Source: Isoetes taiwanensis (Eukaryota; Streptophyta; Lycopodiopsida; Isoetales; Isoetaceae). From it: a DNA stretch of 64,000 nucleotides. The notes beneath the pieces were generated by a model. It was not told where the DNA came from. It saw nothing but the letters and a program-made list of their open reading frames with translations, and did no database searches. Shown one piece after another: positions 12,601-22,316 of the stretch. Both the position numbers and the translations under genes were made by a program. Position 1 is the stretch's first letter; each line of letters starts with the position of its first letter. The stretch is from NCBI GenBank assembly GCA_021234155.1, contig JAJEKV010000092.1:3238561-3302560 (forward strand). Direction: 5' to 3'.

Positions 12601-13342
12601 AATTTATAAAAAATGGTTGCAAAAAGGTATTTCTTGCCTAGGGGATCTTTGGCAGGGAAATAGGTGGATTACATGGACTGCTCTTAAATCCAAAATCGGA
12701 GGTACTTCTTTCCGATAGAATCATTTATGATAAAATTAGGAGATCTCCGAGAAATATTCAAATTGATCCGAATTCTATATGTGATATTCATTGGTCATGT
12801 TGTGGTAAGAAAATTTATAAAGTCTCTAACATTTATGACTACTTAACTCGAGACTTCCCTAAATCCAAAGCAGCCAAATATTGGAATATTAATCCTGAAG
12901 TTGAATCTAGGCTGTTCAAAAATATCTGGAATAATTACTGTCAACCCAAGATAACTTTCTTCACTTGGCTTCTAGCTAATAAAAGTATTCCTTGCTTGGA
13001 GCTTATTTATAGGATCTATTCTAGCCAAAACCAAAATATCTCACAATTCTGTCCTCTTGGTTGTAATTTTTGAATCTCTTTGAGCACATCTTTTTATGTC
13101 CAAAGTTAGATTTTCTCTGGGTCTGGATTTCAAACACATTTGGTATTTCTAAACCTATGAGCATTATTGACTTCATCTCTAACAATGAGCCTCTGAAGAA
13201 TTCTGTCTGTTATATTATTTTATGGAATATTTGGAAACACAGAAATAGGTGTCTTCATGGAGGTCATCAAATCACTATTGTTTGGATTAAATTTCAAATT
13301 ATGTATGATATTGAAACGATGGCTACAGACTCACAAAAATAG
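9658..13342 (+). pseudogene. LINE ORF2: endonuclease, reverse transcriptase, zf-RVT (frameshifted)
   Basis: The ATG at 9658 starts MKILSWNLRGIKGP. Endonuclease motifs follow in order: QELRL near 9760, NIYAS near 9970, GDFN near 10070, DRF near 10257 and SDHKP near 10336. The reverse transcriptase starts near 11060 (GKSPRPDGLPPEF, then WRPISLTN near 11252). The continuous frame ends at 11424 because of a shift near 11380. In other frames the catalytic palm continues (LKLDFLKAFD near 11450) and the YADD box is intact (MQYADDSFSF near 11768). The thumb with GGLGCKN lies near 12245. A zinc-binding zf-RVT tail with spaced Cys and EH-F-C residues lies near 12960-13110. At least three frameshifts and several stops show that it is dead. 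The zf-RVT tail is typical of plant L1 elements. Confidence 0.85.
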
Positions 13343-13348
13343 ATATCT

Positions 13349-13930
13349 TTGAAAAATATGATATCAAGTTGGATTTGTTTGGGTATTTTGATGGTCCTTT
13401 TAATAGCTTTAAATTGTTTTGTCATGAAAATGGTACTAATTCGATGGCCCCTGTTACTAGATTATCTTTGGAATTGTAAATACAAGCTGGATATGCAGTA
13501 TGATATGGCAGAGGAGGCTATAATAACAAAACTGGAGACCAACAGAGTAGATACCTTTCAGTTCAATCATGATCATAGTTTTTGGACTGGAACAGTAAAA
13601 GGGCACCTAATGGACAGGCTGAATGAAGTTCCAGCTACAGAGATATTATGGGCAAATGAATTCTGCAAGGGGACACATTTAATGACAGCTCTATTTTGGT
13701 TCATACACAGATATAGCAGAGAAATGACAGATGCTCAGTTTGATCTCTACAGAGAGAGTTACTATTACCATAGGGGAAGAGCTGACTGTTTTGGAACCTT
13801 GATTCATCTAATGGCCACCTGCAACTCTGTTAGATTGCTTGAGTTGGTTGATTGGGGAAGCAACCAAATTCCTATTTACCAGCCTTTCATCCGTGATCAC
13901 TTTCATTATCTTAATACCTATAACTTTTGA
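13349..13930 (+). CDS. open frame of 193 codons in the LINE 3' region, unrecognised
   Basis: This frame is uninterrupted for 193 codons downstream of the zf-RVT region, where many plant L1 elements carry an RNase H domain. I do not see RNase H signature residues in it. The part from about codon 50 has balanced composition (MDRLNEVPATEILWANEF, FDLYRESYYYHRGRADCF) and does not look random. It may be a diverged C-terminal domain of ORF2, a transduced host exon, or chance. It ends 250 bp before the poly(A). Confidence 0.35.
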   Translation: MKNMISSWICLGILMVLLIALNCFVMKMVLIRWPLLLDYLWNCKYKLDMQYDMAEEAIITKLETNRVDTFQFNHDHSFWTGTVKGHLMDRLNEVPATEILWANEFCKGTHLMTALFWFIHRYSREMTDAQFDLYRESYYYHRGRADCFGTLIHLMATCNSVRLLELVDWGSNQIPIYQPFIRDHFHYLNTYNF

Positions 13931-14197
13931 TTTCCATGGCTTTTATCAGGTACAACTTTGGCATGTGGATTCAACTGCTTGGGGACTCATCTTTCACAAT
14001 ACTCCTCGGATCCAAATTTTCAAACTATATTACATTGATCTACTTCTGCTATTTCAAGTTTCTTTAAGTTGCTTTAGAATATTCTGAACTTATATCTAAG
14101 GATCTACCTCTATGGAGATACTTATGACATTATGTAATTGTTTTCAATAATTAATGACTAAAAAACTTCTTTCTCTCTCAAAAAAAAAAAAAAAAAA

Positions 14198-14204
14198 ACG
14201 TGTG
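14198..14204 (+). repeat. target-site duplication, right copy
   Basis: ACGTGTG directly follows the poly(A) (14180-14198) of the L1-type LINE and matches 8276-8282. Confidence 0.8.
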
Positions 14205-14735
14205 ACTGTTGGCTGGAGAGCACTCTATCCAATGCAAAATAATTGTTTTAGCGCAAAGATTCATGATTGATCACAAAAAGCCCACTTGTTTCGGGCTTTG
14301 ATAGAGCCTGTTGCACTGTATGGTTCTGAAGTATGGGGGCCTGCCATTAGTGCTGGTACTTGGGAGAGCTTGGAACGGGTGCAAAAGTCCTTTCTCAATT
14401 ACAACCTAGGAGTCAAAACTATGATGCCCTATGCTATTCTTTTACAAGAGATATATTTTTGACCTCTTCAACATTCTGTCATGAAGTGATGCCATCTCCA
14501 CTATATCAGCAAGGTGCATCATATGGATGATGATAGGTATCCTCTTCTCGCGCTTGCCATGGCTGAATCTCCCCAGCATTTGAAAAGAGCATTGTAATAC
14601 ATAGTTTGCCTGCCATTCTATGAAATCGAAATTACGTGGTGCTAGCTAGTTCTAATCCTGAGCTTTAGCAACAACATCTTGATGATCATTTTTCTCAGAA
14701 GATATGGGATGCAATTATCTTGGCCCAAGTTAAAA
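14205..14735 (+). pseudogene. old LINE 3' part, segment right of the nested insertion
   Basis: The reading continues the frame interrupted at 8282. It includes the thumb motif ALIEPVALYGSEVWGP (about 14300-14345) and ERVQKSFLNYNLGVK (about 14376-14420), then HHMDDDRYPLLALAMAES after further shifts. Stops at several places show decay. It is probably the 3' half of the element whose 5' half lies inverted at 6100-8160. Confidence 0.75.
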
Positions 14736-14736
14736 C

Positions 14737-15330
14737 TAGTGTTGTTTAAGTACCTGTACACTATGATTTTGTACTTATAGGACCTTGGGTAGTGTACAGT
14801 ACGTCTTGTACCTCTAAAGTGTAGGGTAAAAAAAAAAAGTTTTTTTTTTTTATGAGTTTAAATCATATCCTCAAGACAATTTTGTGCCTCCCTAATGTCT
14901 AATGTCAATTTCAAGGCTAAAAAAATTTTAATTGTATGTTTCTAGCTCTTGTAGTGTTCGACAAAGAGCAGGTAAAATTTTTATGCTTATATTTCTTTGC
15001 TTTAGTACTAATTTCAATCCATTTACATGAACTTCTTATTGTGGGTTCTTATTTGACCAGCCAGATCTCTTAACCAACTCCTTATAGTTCAGATCTTATA
15101 GAAAATCCTCAAAAAAGTCTAACCTCAAGTGTAAATTTGCAAAATTTACATAAAGGACTTTATATTTTTCCCGTACGTAACGTACTGTACGTACTATACA
15201 TAAAACAGAACAGCACATGGCAAACGTACATAACGTACTAAAAAACTCTAAAGTACATAAAAGGTACAGTACCTTAGAAGACATACTGTACAAGTATTGT
15301 ACACTAAGCACGTGACACGTGACAACACTA
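14737..15330. mobile_element. hAT-like non-autonomous element (594 bp)
   Basis: The ends are inverted TAGTGTTGT (14737) and ACAACACTA (15330). Looser subterminal inverted similarity is made of GTACAGTAC, ACGTAC and GTGTAC words on both sides. The interior has no transposase. TIRs beginning TAGTG and subterminal motif clusters are typical of hAT MITEs. The flanking 8-mers do not match, so no target duplication is visible; either it is mutated or the ends are off by a few bases. Confidence 0.45.
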
Positions 15331-15335
15331 TGAAC

Positions 15336-15525
15336 ATCCTTACTTACTGAGCCCTTAGTAGTCATCATGGTCTACTTATAGTTTTTTTTAATGTTTGTCT
15401 AGTATCATCATTACTGCAAAGGTTTTTCCCTTGAAAACCTTTCGAGGCCATTGTATGGGTCCCATAGCCTTTTGGTCCTTGGGAACGTTAAAAAATCTAA
15501 TCTATTCTATTCTATTCTATTCCTT
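15336..15525 (+). repeat. interspersed repeat copy A with (TATTC)n tail
   Basis: It shares with 17690-17905 a leading ACTGAGCCCT segment, a hairpin (AAAGGTTTTT and AAAACCTTTC) and the block CATTGTATGGGTCCCAT. It then shares GTTAAAAAATCTA and repeated TATTC. Relative to copy B it lacks about 34 bp that complete an inverted repeat. The simple-sequence tail suggests RT-mediated (SINE-like) spread. Confidence 0.6.
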
Positions 15526-17689
15526 CAACGATTCAAAAATAGAAGACATTTTGAATCCTTATGTTTTGAAGCAACCCGTTGCCATGCATTGCTCTCAATA
15601 GCAAAAGCCAACTGGAAAAGCCTTTCATCCTGGAGTAGTAGAAGAATGCTTACCAATCTTTTTTGCTCGAAAGCTAAGAGGAAATTGAGAAAATTCTTAA
15701 ATAGGCTCTAAAAAGTGATATTTCCATAGCTCGAAACTGATCAGAGCCAATCTTCATAAATGGCAAGTCTTATTCTTTCTCTCTTGCTTTTTAATGTTTT
15801 ATTTGCATACTAAACCTTTCCTGCAATTTGTAACGAATTTCAATACTGACACCATTACACTTGAATTGGCAGAAGACACTTCAATATCATATTAGCACCA
15901 TTTGAAGCATAATAAAATAATGCTTTAATCTTTGTTGCAATCCAGTGAGCGAGAAAGCTAAAGCATTTTCAAAATCCATGAACTGGGATCCCTGAAATCA
16001 AAATTTATGAACCGATACAATCGCATAGGAAATATATTTGTTTTGCAAATGCCAACGTCATGCATAATGAGCTGAGATCAATACTACTTAGGGCTAACTA
16101 AAAAGCAAGCTATGCATCTTACGTGATGGCAAAGCCTTTGAGCAAAAGAACTGATGTGCAAGATTCATCATAGATGAATAACAGTTCAAAATGTGGTCCC
16201 TTTCAGTGCATATTCACCATCTACTTAGGGTAAATATGGGATTGTTCCATCTCTAGAAACATTACCAAAGAAAATCTATTAGACTGCTTAAAAAGTACCA
16301 AATGCATACAGATCCCAAATTTCTACTTGCCTTCAAAATAGATTCTTTATTAGGAAGAAATCGCAAATTGCAAGACTAACCTGGAGAGCTCTATGTCCGG
16401 TTTCACTTGGAAATCTGACTTCAATTGAGCCTTCTCGAATTATTCATATCCTTAGTTCAAACCTTGCTAGAAGAAACACAAAGGAGCTTTAGCAATTCTT
16501 GATTCCTGTTGGAAATCCTACCTGAATAATTGGAAAAGAGTTTTAGCGATTCTTTCCAAAGTTCCCCACTTGCCACTTTCTACTAATATGAAAAAATTGC
16601 GACTTTTTTATATGAAAAATCAGTGCATCTGAGCCATACCATCCATAGGCGAATACCATAGCCCCAAAATCGATCCTTCCACAAAGATATTCCAGATATT
16701 TTTTAACATGAAAAGTAGATTTCCCATTCTACAAAGCTCTAAAGGCTCCATTGAAAATGAAGACAAGGTTATGGCACGATCGAGAGAATGCAGTCACCGA
16801 AGAATAAATGAATAAATGTGGTTTTTCCCAACCGTTCTGGGTAAAACCAATCGGGAAAGGGCATCTCGACGATTCACTGCATCCAACGACTCAAAATAAA
16901 GGTTGGCTTTGTTTTCTAACACATCTCAAAAAAAAAAAAAAAAATCTATATCTCGTCCATCCATTCAATCCGACGGCCAAAAAATAAAAAGCCGATTACA
17001 TATACTCAAAAGGCCTTTTGTATATAATAATAATAACAATAATAATAAAATAATAACAACAACAACAACAATAATAAAGATCCGATCTTATCTTTCGATG
17101 GAAGTAAAGCCAATCAGGCTATTTTCAGCCCTCTATGTCCATGACACATGTCAACAATTCTCTTTGGGAATCTCTCTCGTTGTTGTTGCTCCACTTTCTG
17201 GTCTATATTCTGGTCTTTATTTTGCCGTCACTCCACATTCTGCAACAAACATAATCCCCGTCCACTTTGCGACAATCGATGGCGAAAAATAGCTTGGTCG
17301 TCCGTCGTGTTGGGCGAATGGCTCTCTGGGCCATTTTCTTGCCCAATCAAAGGGCCCTTCACCAGGCCCTTTTCATGGGCCAGGAAATTGCCCAGAGGAC
17401 CACCCCCATGTACAAGAAGGGACTACACTTCCCATTTATTCATCACCAAATCCTAGGTGTTTTTTCCAACTTATTTACGATACTCGCGACTATCAATTTA
17501 TTATGCCCGAATATTTACATCATAAACCATAGAGTAGTTTTGGAATAGTTTTTGTAATGTGCACTTGGGTTTTTGGTTTAGTAGTAATACAATTATCTTA
17601 GAACATGTATGTCTTGATTTTGAGACCGCCCAGAGTCGCACTATGTATAGACTTGTCTCATGGCTTATTGTAGAGTCCATGTGGATATT
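15526..17689. other. gene-free stretch
   Basis: No recognisable coding region. A T/A-rich microsatellite made of AAT and AAC units occupies about 17025-17082. Around 17318-17400 there are several GGGCC-containing words in inverted arrangement. An open frame at 16903-17292 runs through an A-tract and the microsatellite and is not credible. Confidence 0.5.
17025..17082. repeat. AAT/AAC trinucleotide microsatellite
   Basis: Interrupted ATA, AAT and AAC repeats over nearly 60 bp. Confidence 0.9.
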
Positions 17690-17905
17690 AAAAATAATGT
17701 CTGCAATTACTGAGCCCTCATTAGTCATTATCTCTGCTTGTCTAGTATCATCATTACTACAAAGGTTTTTCCCTTGAAAACCTTTCGAGGCAGGGGTTTT
17801 TTAATCCTAGTAGTAATGATTGTACTAGCCCATTGTATGGGTCCCATGACCTATTGGTCTCCGTGGACGTTAAAAAATCTATTCTATTCTATTCTCTACT
17901 TATCT
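17690..17905 (+). repeat. interspersed repeat copy B with inverted-repeat head and (TATTC)n tail
   Basis: The head CTAGTATCATCATTACTAC (17748-17766) pairs with a 19-bp imperfect complement ending near 17828, enclosing a nested AAAGGTTTT/AAAACCTTT hairpin. The GACC-GGTC hairpin, TCCGTGGACG, TTAAAAAATC and TATTC units follow. It is the most complete copy in the window. Confidence 0.6.
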
Positions 17906-18659
17906 TATTATTATCAATCAATACATACAAATTTGGACTCTCCATTTAGCTGCCTTCTACCTCATCAATCAAAACGCCCAATCAAAATGTCAATGAGTTG
18001 TTGCATCCAAAAATACTAATTATGGAGTTCCAACAACACAATGCTTGGCTATGTTGGAAGTTCCAAGGTTTGTCATCGGAGACATTTGATGTTTCAACAA
18101 ATCTCGTTTCGTACTTTTCATTCCTTAAAAAAAAAACAAGGTGCTGCGCACGGAGGGTTGCCCTCCGTGACTCGAGGGTGAAGTGGCTTAAATCATACTT
18201 CAAAGTCATGATTCACAATCAATCAAAAATGCTACTTCAAAACAATACAATACTTGATACTTGATTCTTGTTTTCAATAAGAATTTGACCCTTGATCCCT
18301 AAAATATTATTCTAGGTGCGGAAAAGGGCCAATTCAAGCCTCATAATTTACCTCTTGCAGATTGAACTCCTCTTTGTTTCTCGATGAATAACTCAAATGC
18401 TGCAGACCTTTGGCAGCCCCAATGCCACATTATCATCTAATAATCTTATGTACAGTGCATCCTTATCCTTACAACTCCTCCTCGGCATTTTGTACCTACT
18501 TGTGCTTTACACTAGTTTAAATTCGTCAACACCTTCTTGAGCATATCTACTTGCTTTGATACCTTTGTTAGTTCTCGATAAATAGCCTAATCGATCATAT
18601 CCCTCAAGAAATCACCACGGGATCTCCGTGGATATTAATATAATATATATCTATCTGTC
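17906..18659. other. gene-free stretch
   Basis: No coding region recognised. An 8-bp-stem hairpin (ACGGAGGG-TTG-CCCTCCGT, 18150-18168) and a partial short-repeat core (GATCTCCGTGGA near 18621) are the only structures seen. Confidence 0.45.
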
Positions 18660-21640
18660 CTAACCTTTAGCTTCGAATGACTTCCAAGAATAAGTGGTAG
18701 GCTCTACATTTTTTACACTTCTATAAAGATTGCCTCGGTTTCTTCCGGCTAGGTGTCGGCGATAAAAAGCAAAACACTTACACCAAGTCGGACTTCTAGT
18801 AAAAAAAAAAAAATAAAGCACATTGGGAAACCTTTCTAACAAAGGCCGGGCAAAAAAGCATATACCAAGTTCTTAATGCACGGATGCCCCTTGTCATGTG
18901 TAAGACTCTTGTACAATTCAAAGTGGTGTGAGAGGAGTATCATCGAGAATGTTACATTAAGCGTGCAATTTTGCCTATGAAAATTTTTAGTCAAATTTCA
19001 ACAAGTTCAATACTATTATTACGTCCTAGACTTTGATGTACCACGAAAGAAGCGGATATGAATGCGAGAGACACCACTAGACATTATAAACTATTATTTA
19101 CAATTTTGGCGTTCGGGTTACATGACCAAATTGAAACATGACCAAAAGATGGCGCATGTTGCACATCAAATAGTGGTAAAAATGTCTTTTTTCTGTGTAT
19201 TGCTATCACAAAACACCGCAACAAGTATTTGCTATTTCACCGCAAGAGGATCTGAAGTCTTTGCAAACCGCAATTCAAAACAATTCTCTGTTAGTCAAAA
19301 GCTTGCATTCAACTTGATCAATAAGCAGGGATACTTAAGATGGATAAATGAAATTTAAGATATTCAAAGTACTCACGAACAACGTAACAAAGGCATGACA
19401 ACTTTTTCCTTAAAGAATGGCTTCACCTTGAGATAAACCCATAAAAGCCTGAAACTGTCTTTTGCAAAGTCAATCTTTTCCATGTCTCGGATACCCATGT
19501 ATCCGTGGGAGAGAGATGATGCTTCATTTTGTTTTTAAGACATTTCTTCCATGGGCAACATGCCACAGTCAATACACCAAAGCAAGGTTCCATACAGCTT
19601 TGCACCAGAGCAAGGCTTAAATGCCTCTCATTATCTATCACATTGAAACAGACAATTGGATGGGATAGGGATAGCCGTACAACAAGCACAACAAGCTCTT
19701 TTACCTTTCTGCAATAGCTATTGAGAAGAAAAACCACATCAGTAAAGTCCACATAACATCGATTATTGCGGTAATGCGACAACATACATGATGGATTGCC
19801 TACTAGATAGTAAGCTCCTCATATACCTTACCCTAAAAAATGGGCCATCAAATGATTTTTTCTTGCAAAACTTGTCTAAGGAATTCAACTTCTGCTATAG
19901 TGATTAAGACAGTCAGATGAAAGCACTAAATATAATTCTAACAAATAGGCAAACATGCTAATATGGATGATATATGGGGTATCTGACATGCTAACATGAA
20001 AATCTCGCATGATATATTATTTCTTTCTCCTACGGGGAAGACATTAAATCTCTTTACATACATCTGTGACCATTTCATTATCTTCAGCACCACTTCTCCA
20101 ATTTCTTTACTTCGTGACCCCAAGCAGTGCCATTCCTCCAATATAATGGGCACATGAGCCCATAATTTAAAACTATAACGTTTATACATTTAAACTCACG
20201 CTGAAAACAATACAAATGACTTCTCACGAGAGACAAACTGCGCAGATTGTTAGTCGTGATGGGCCCGATCCACAGTGGTGAATCCATGACTATGAAGTTT
20301 TGCTTGGCCCATTGAATAAAAATTCCATCCCCCACAAAGAAGAACGCATTGGGTTTACATGTGAGTCCTTTGTCAAATGCTGCAAAATATGCGCACATAT
20401 CTTTAAGCAATGCTATAATTCCATCTGCAATGCCAGATTTCTTCAAATAATCTGCATGGCATGTCTAGTTGCTAGTGTAGATGGAGATTTTCGTCCATTT
20501 AAAACAGTCACTAATACAACAAGCCTTGCAACCAATCTCTTACACATACTATCTAAAGAGGTAGGAAAGTAACTTACATATAAAGAAATGCATATTTCTG
20601 TGATTTTACCGCATCAATGCTGCAGTTTGAAGCAGGTATTTGGCAGAAGTCCAAGTGGTTGATGCCCCAACTATTTTAACTTCCGATCAGGTAACAAGCT
20701 ATTATGGTAGATCAAGAAATTAGTGCAAATTTGGTTTGCAAAATAATGAGACTTCTTAATCAATATTTGTCTCACCTAGTAATAAATAATTCCTTCAAAG
20801 ACATCCATGGTGCTCTGACATCTTTTCCACCCTTTGAAGCCACCATTCCTACAAACATGCTCACTCATTTAAGCAAAAGGCATATAAAATTTATTTGCCA
20901 AACAAACAAGTCTTAATAGTTCACCTAAAAGGGCATCAAGGGTCTTAATGTTGGCAATTGGATTGTCTTGTATGGTTAGAGTCATTCTTTGCTACTTTAT
21001 CACCGGAAATCACTAGGACTGCGTGCGATCCATAACCCATTGCATATTGGGATCACTCGACGCAATTTTTTCATATTACGAGGTTACCTTGGTCAATAAC
21101 ATCTCGCCTTACGTCATTTTCTGCGAATCATCAAGTCATCTAGCGCTACATTTTTTGCATCTAATGATACGTCATGTCCTAATCTAAAAGTAGTTGCCAA
21201 GCGTGAAGCGGCCTCAAACCAACGAAAATTTGAAGTCTCGATGTCGAAAATATCATGTGGCCCAATGGGTTTCGAGAACCTAGCAAGTCCATCAAAAGAT
21301 TCCGAAACCCACGAAGATGTATGTTCATGCTTCGAGGACCACTAGTCTTATCCTTGAGATTGGGCCCATCGGTTTCGCCCTTCTCCTTTGAATTTAGAGT
21401 GAAGCGTCGCATTAGGTATCCTCTTTGCAACCTTAAGCTTCTTTTGGGCGAGGACCCCATCATTAGAGGCTTGCTTCCTCTTACGATTATTTGTAAGCGC
21501 CAATAGGACCTTTCTTCAAAAAATCGCATCATTGAATCGGATGATGAAAATCCCAACCCTGCCGCAAAGGATGCAACTTGACTGCAGACTCGGCCCGTCG
21601 AGAGGCCTTCATTTTGGCAAGTCGTCATCACTATGCCAAA
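18660..21640 (-). pseudogene. tatters of an unrecognised minus-strand gene
   Basis: Several minus-strand pieces have protein-like composition but are separated by frameshifts, stops and possible introns. One piece near 21600-21180 is basic (AQKKLKVAKRIPNATLHSK). A piece near 20575-20300 reads KRLVARLVVLVTVLNGRKSP, then after a one-base shift DYLKKSGIADGIIALLKDMC. Others occupy 20189-19938 and 19785-19423. Plausible splice sites flank some of them (for example around 20640 and 20570). I do not recognise the family, so this may be a decayed gene or a mobile element. No intact product is possible as the sequence stands. Confidence 0.3.
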
Positions 21641-22280
21641 TTTGAATCAACTGTCGAAGTTTATCTCCCATCTGACCCAATTCTAGGGTATCGGACCAAC
21701 ATTCGAGCGACATCCATCAATGCTGCAGCCTCGAGCAAAGAGCGAGCACCGGTTTCCCGGTTTCCACAGTTCCTCTCCAGCAACAGGGGCAACCGAGCAT
21801 TTACAGCCTATGATGGGTTTTTAGCAGTCATTGGCATATTCTGGGTATATATTGGCATATACCTAGCATATGCCACAAACCCACCTCAACAAGGGCTTGC
21901 CCCCTTAGGGGCAACCCAAAAAAAATCTATTCTATTCTATTTCATTATGGCCACCAATGGTCATACTCTTGTTTTGACTTCATTGTAGTTGTCAAAGATA
22001 GTGCATGCAGCATAGAAGAAGAAATGGAGAATTATGGAACAGTGCTTCAGTGCTTCGCGCATCGCCCTATTTCCATGCCATTCCTGGCATGTAAAGAGCC
22101 ATTCCTGTATACAAAACGTGAAGAAAAAGCCAGGTTGGGCTTATCTGCAATGGGCCCTCTTGGCTCTTTCAAGGAAAACGCCAAAACCAAGTTTTAGAAA
22201 TGGCATTATATCATTTACATTGATATTGGCGCCTTCCATTTGGTCCAATCTGAACCGTCAGAAACACCCAGTCAAGCCAT
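21641..22280. other. upstream region of the acyl-CoA oxidase gene
   Basis: No gene recognised. A hairpin (GGGCTTGCCCCC and GGGGCAACCC, 21892-21917) followed by an A-tract and (TCTAT)n to about 21945 resembles the tail of the interspersed repeat family seen at 15.4 and 17.8 kb. Confidence 0.4.
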
Positions 22281-22289
22281 CTATATATT
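22281..22289 (+). promoter_or_regulatory. putative TATA box of the acyl-CoA oxidase gene
   Basis: CTATATATTT lies about 35 bp upstream of the favoured ATG (22317). Transcription would be expected to start near 22312, downstream of the first in-frame ATG at 22305. This supports 22317 as the start codon and a very short 5' leader. Confidence 0.45.
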
Positions 22290-22316
22290 TGCTTCGCCGT
22301 AGCTATGGCGCTTACA

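Larger units (their letters stand above)
8283..14198 (+). mobile_element. L1-type LINE, 5'-truncated, nested in an older LINE
   Basis: About 5.9 kb lies between matching target-site duplications and ends in a 19-nt poly(A) preceded by CTTTCTCTCTC. It carries an ORF1 remnant (8283-9609), an ORF2 with endonuclease, reverse transcriptase and zinc-binding tail (9658-13342, with frameshifts), and an unexplained open frame near the 3' end. The first base of the element is already inside ORF1, so the 5' end is truncated. Multiple frameshifts in ORF2 make it inactive. Confidence 0.85.

Noticed and set aside
15096-15368. 90-codon minus-strand frame
   Set aside because: Lies within the hAT-like element and its flank and is composed of GTAC-rich repeats.
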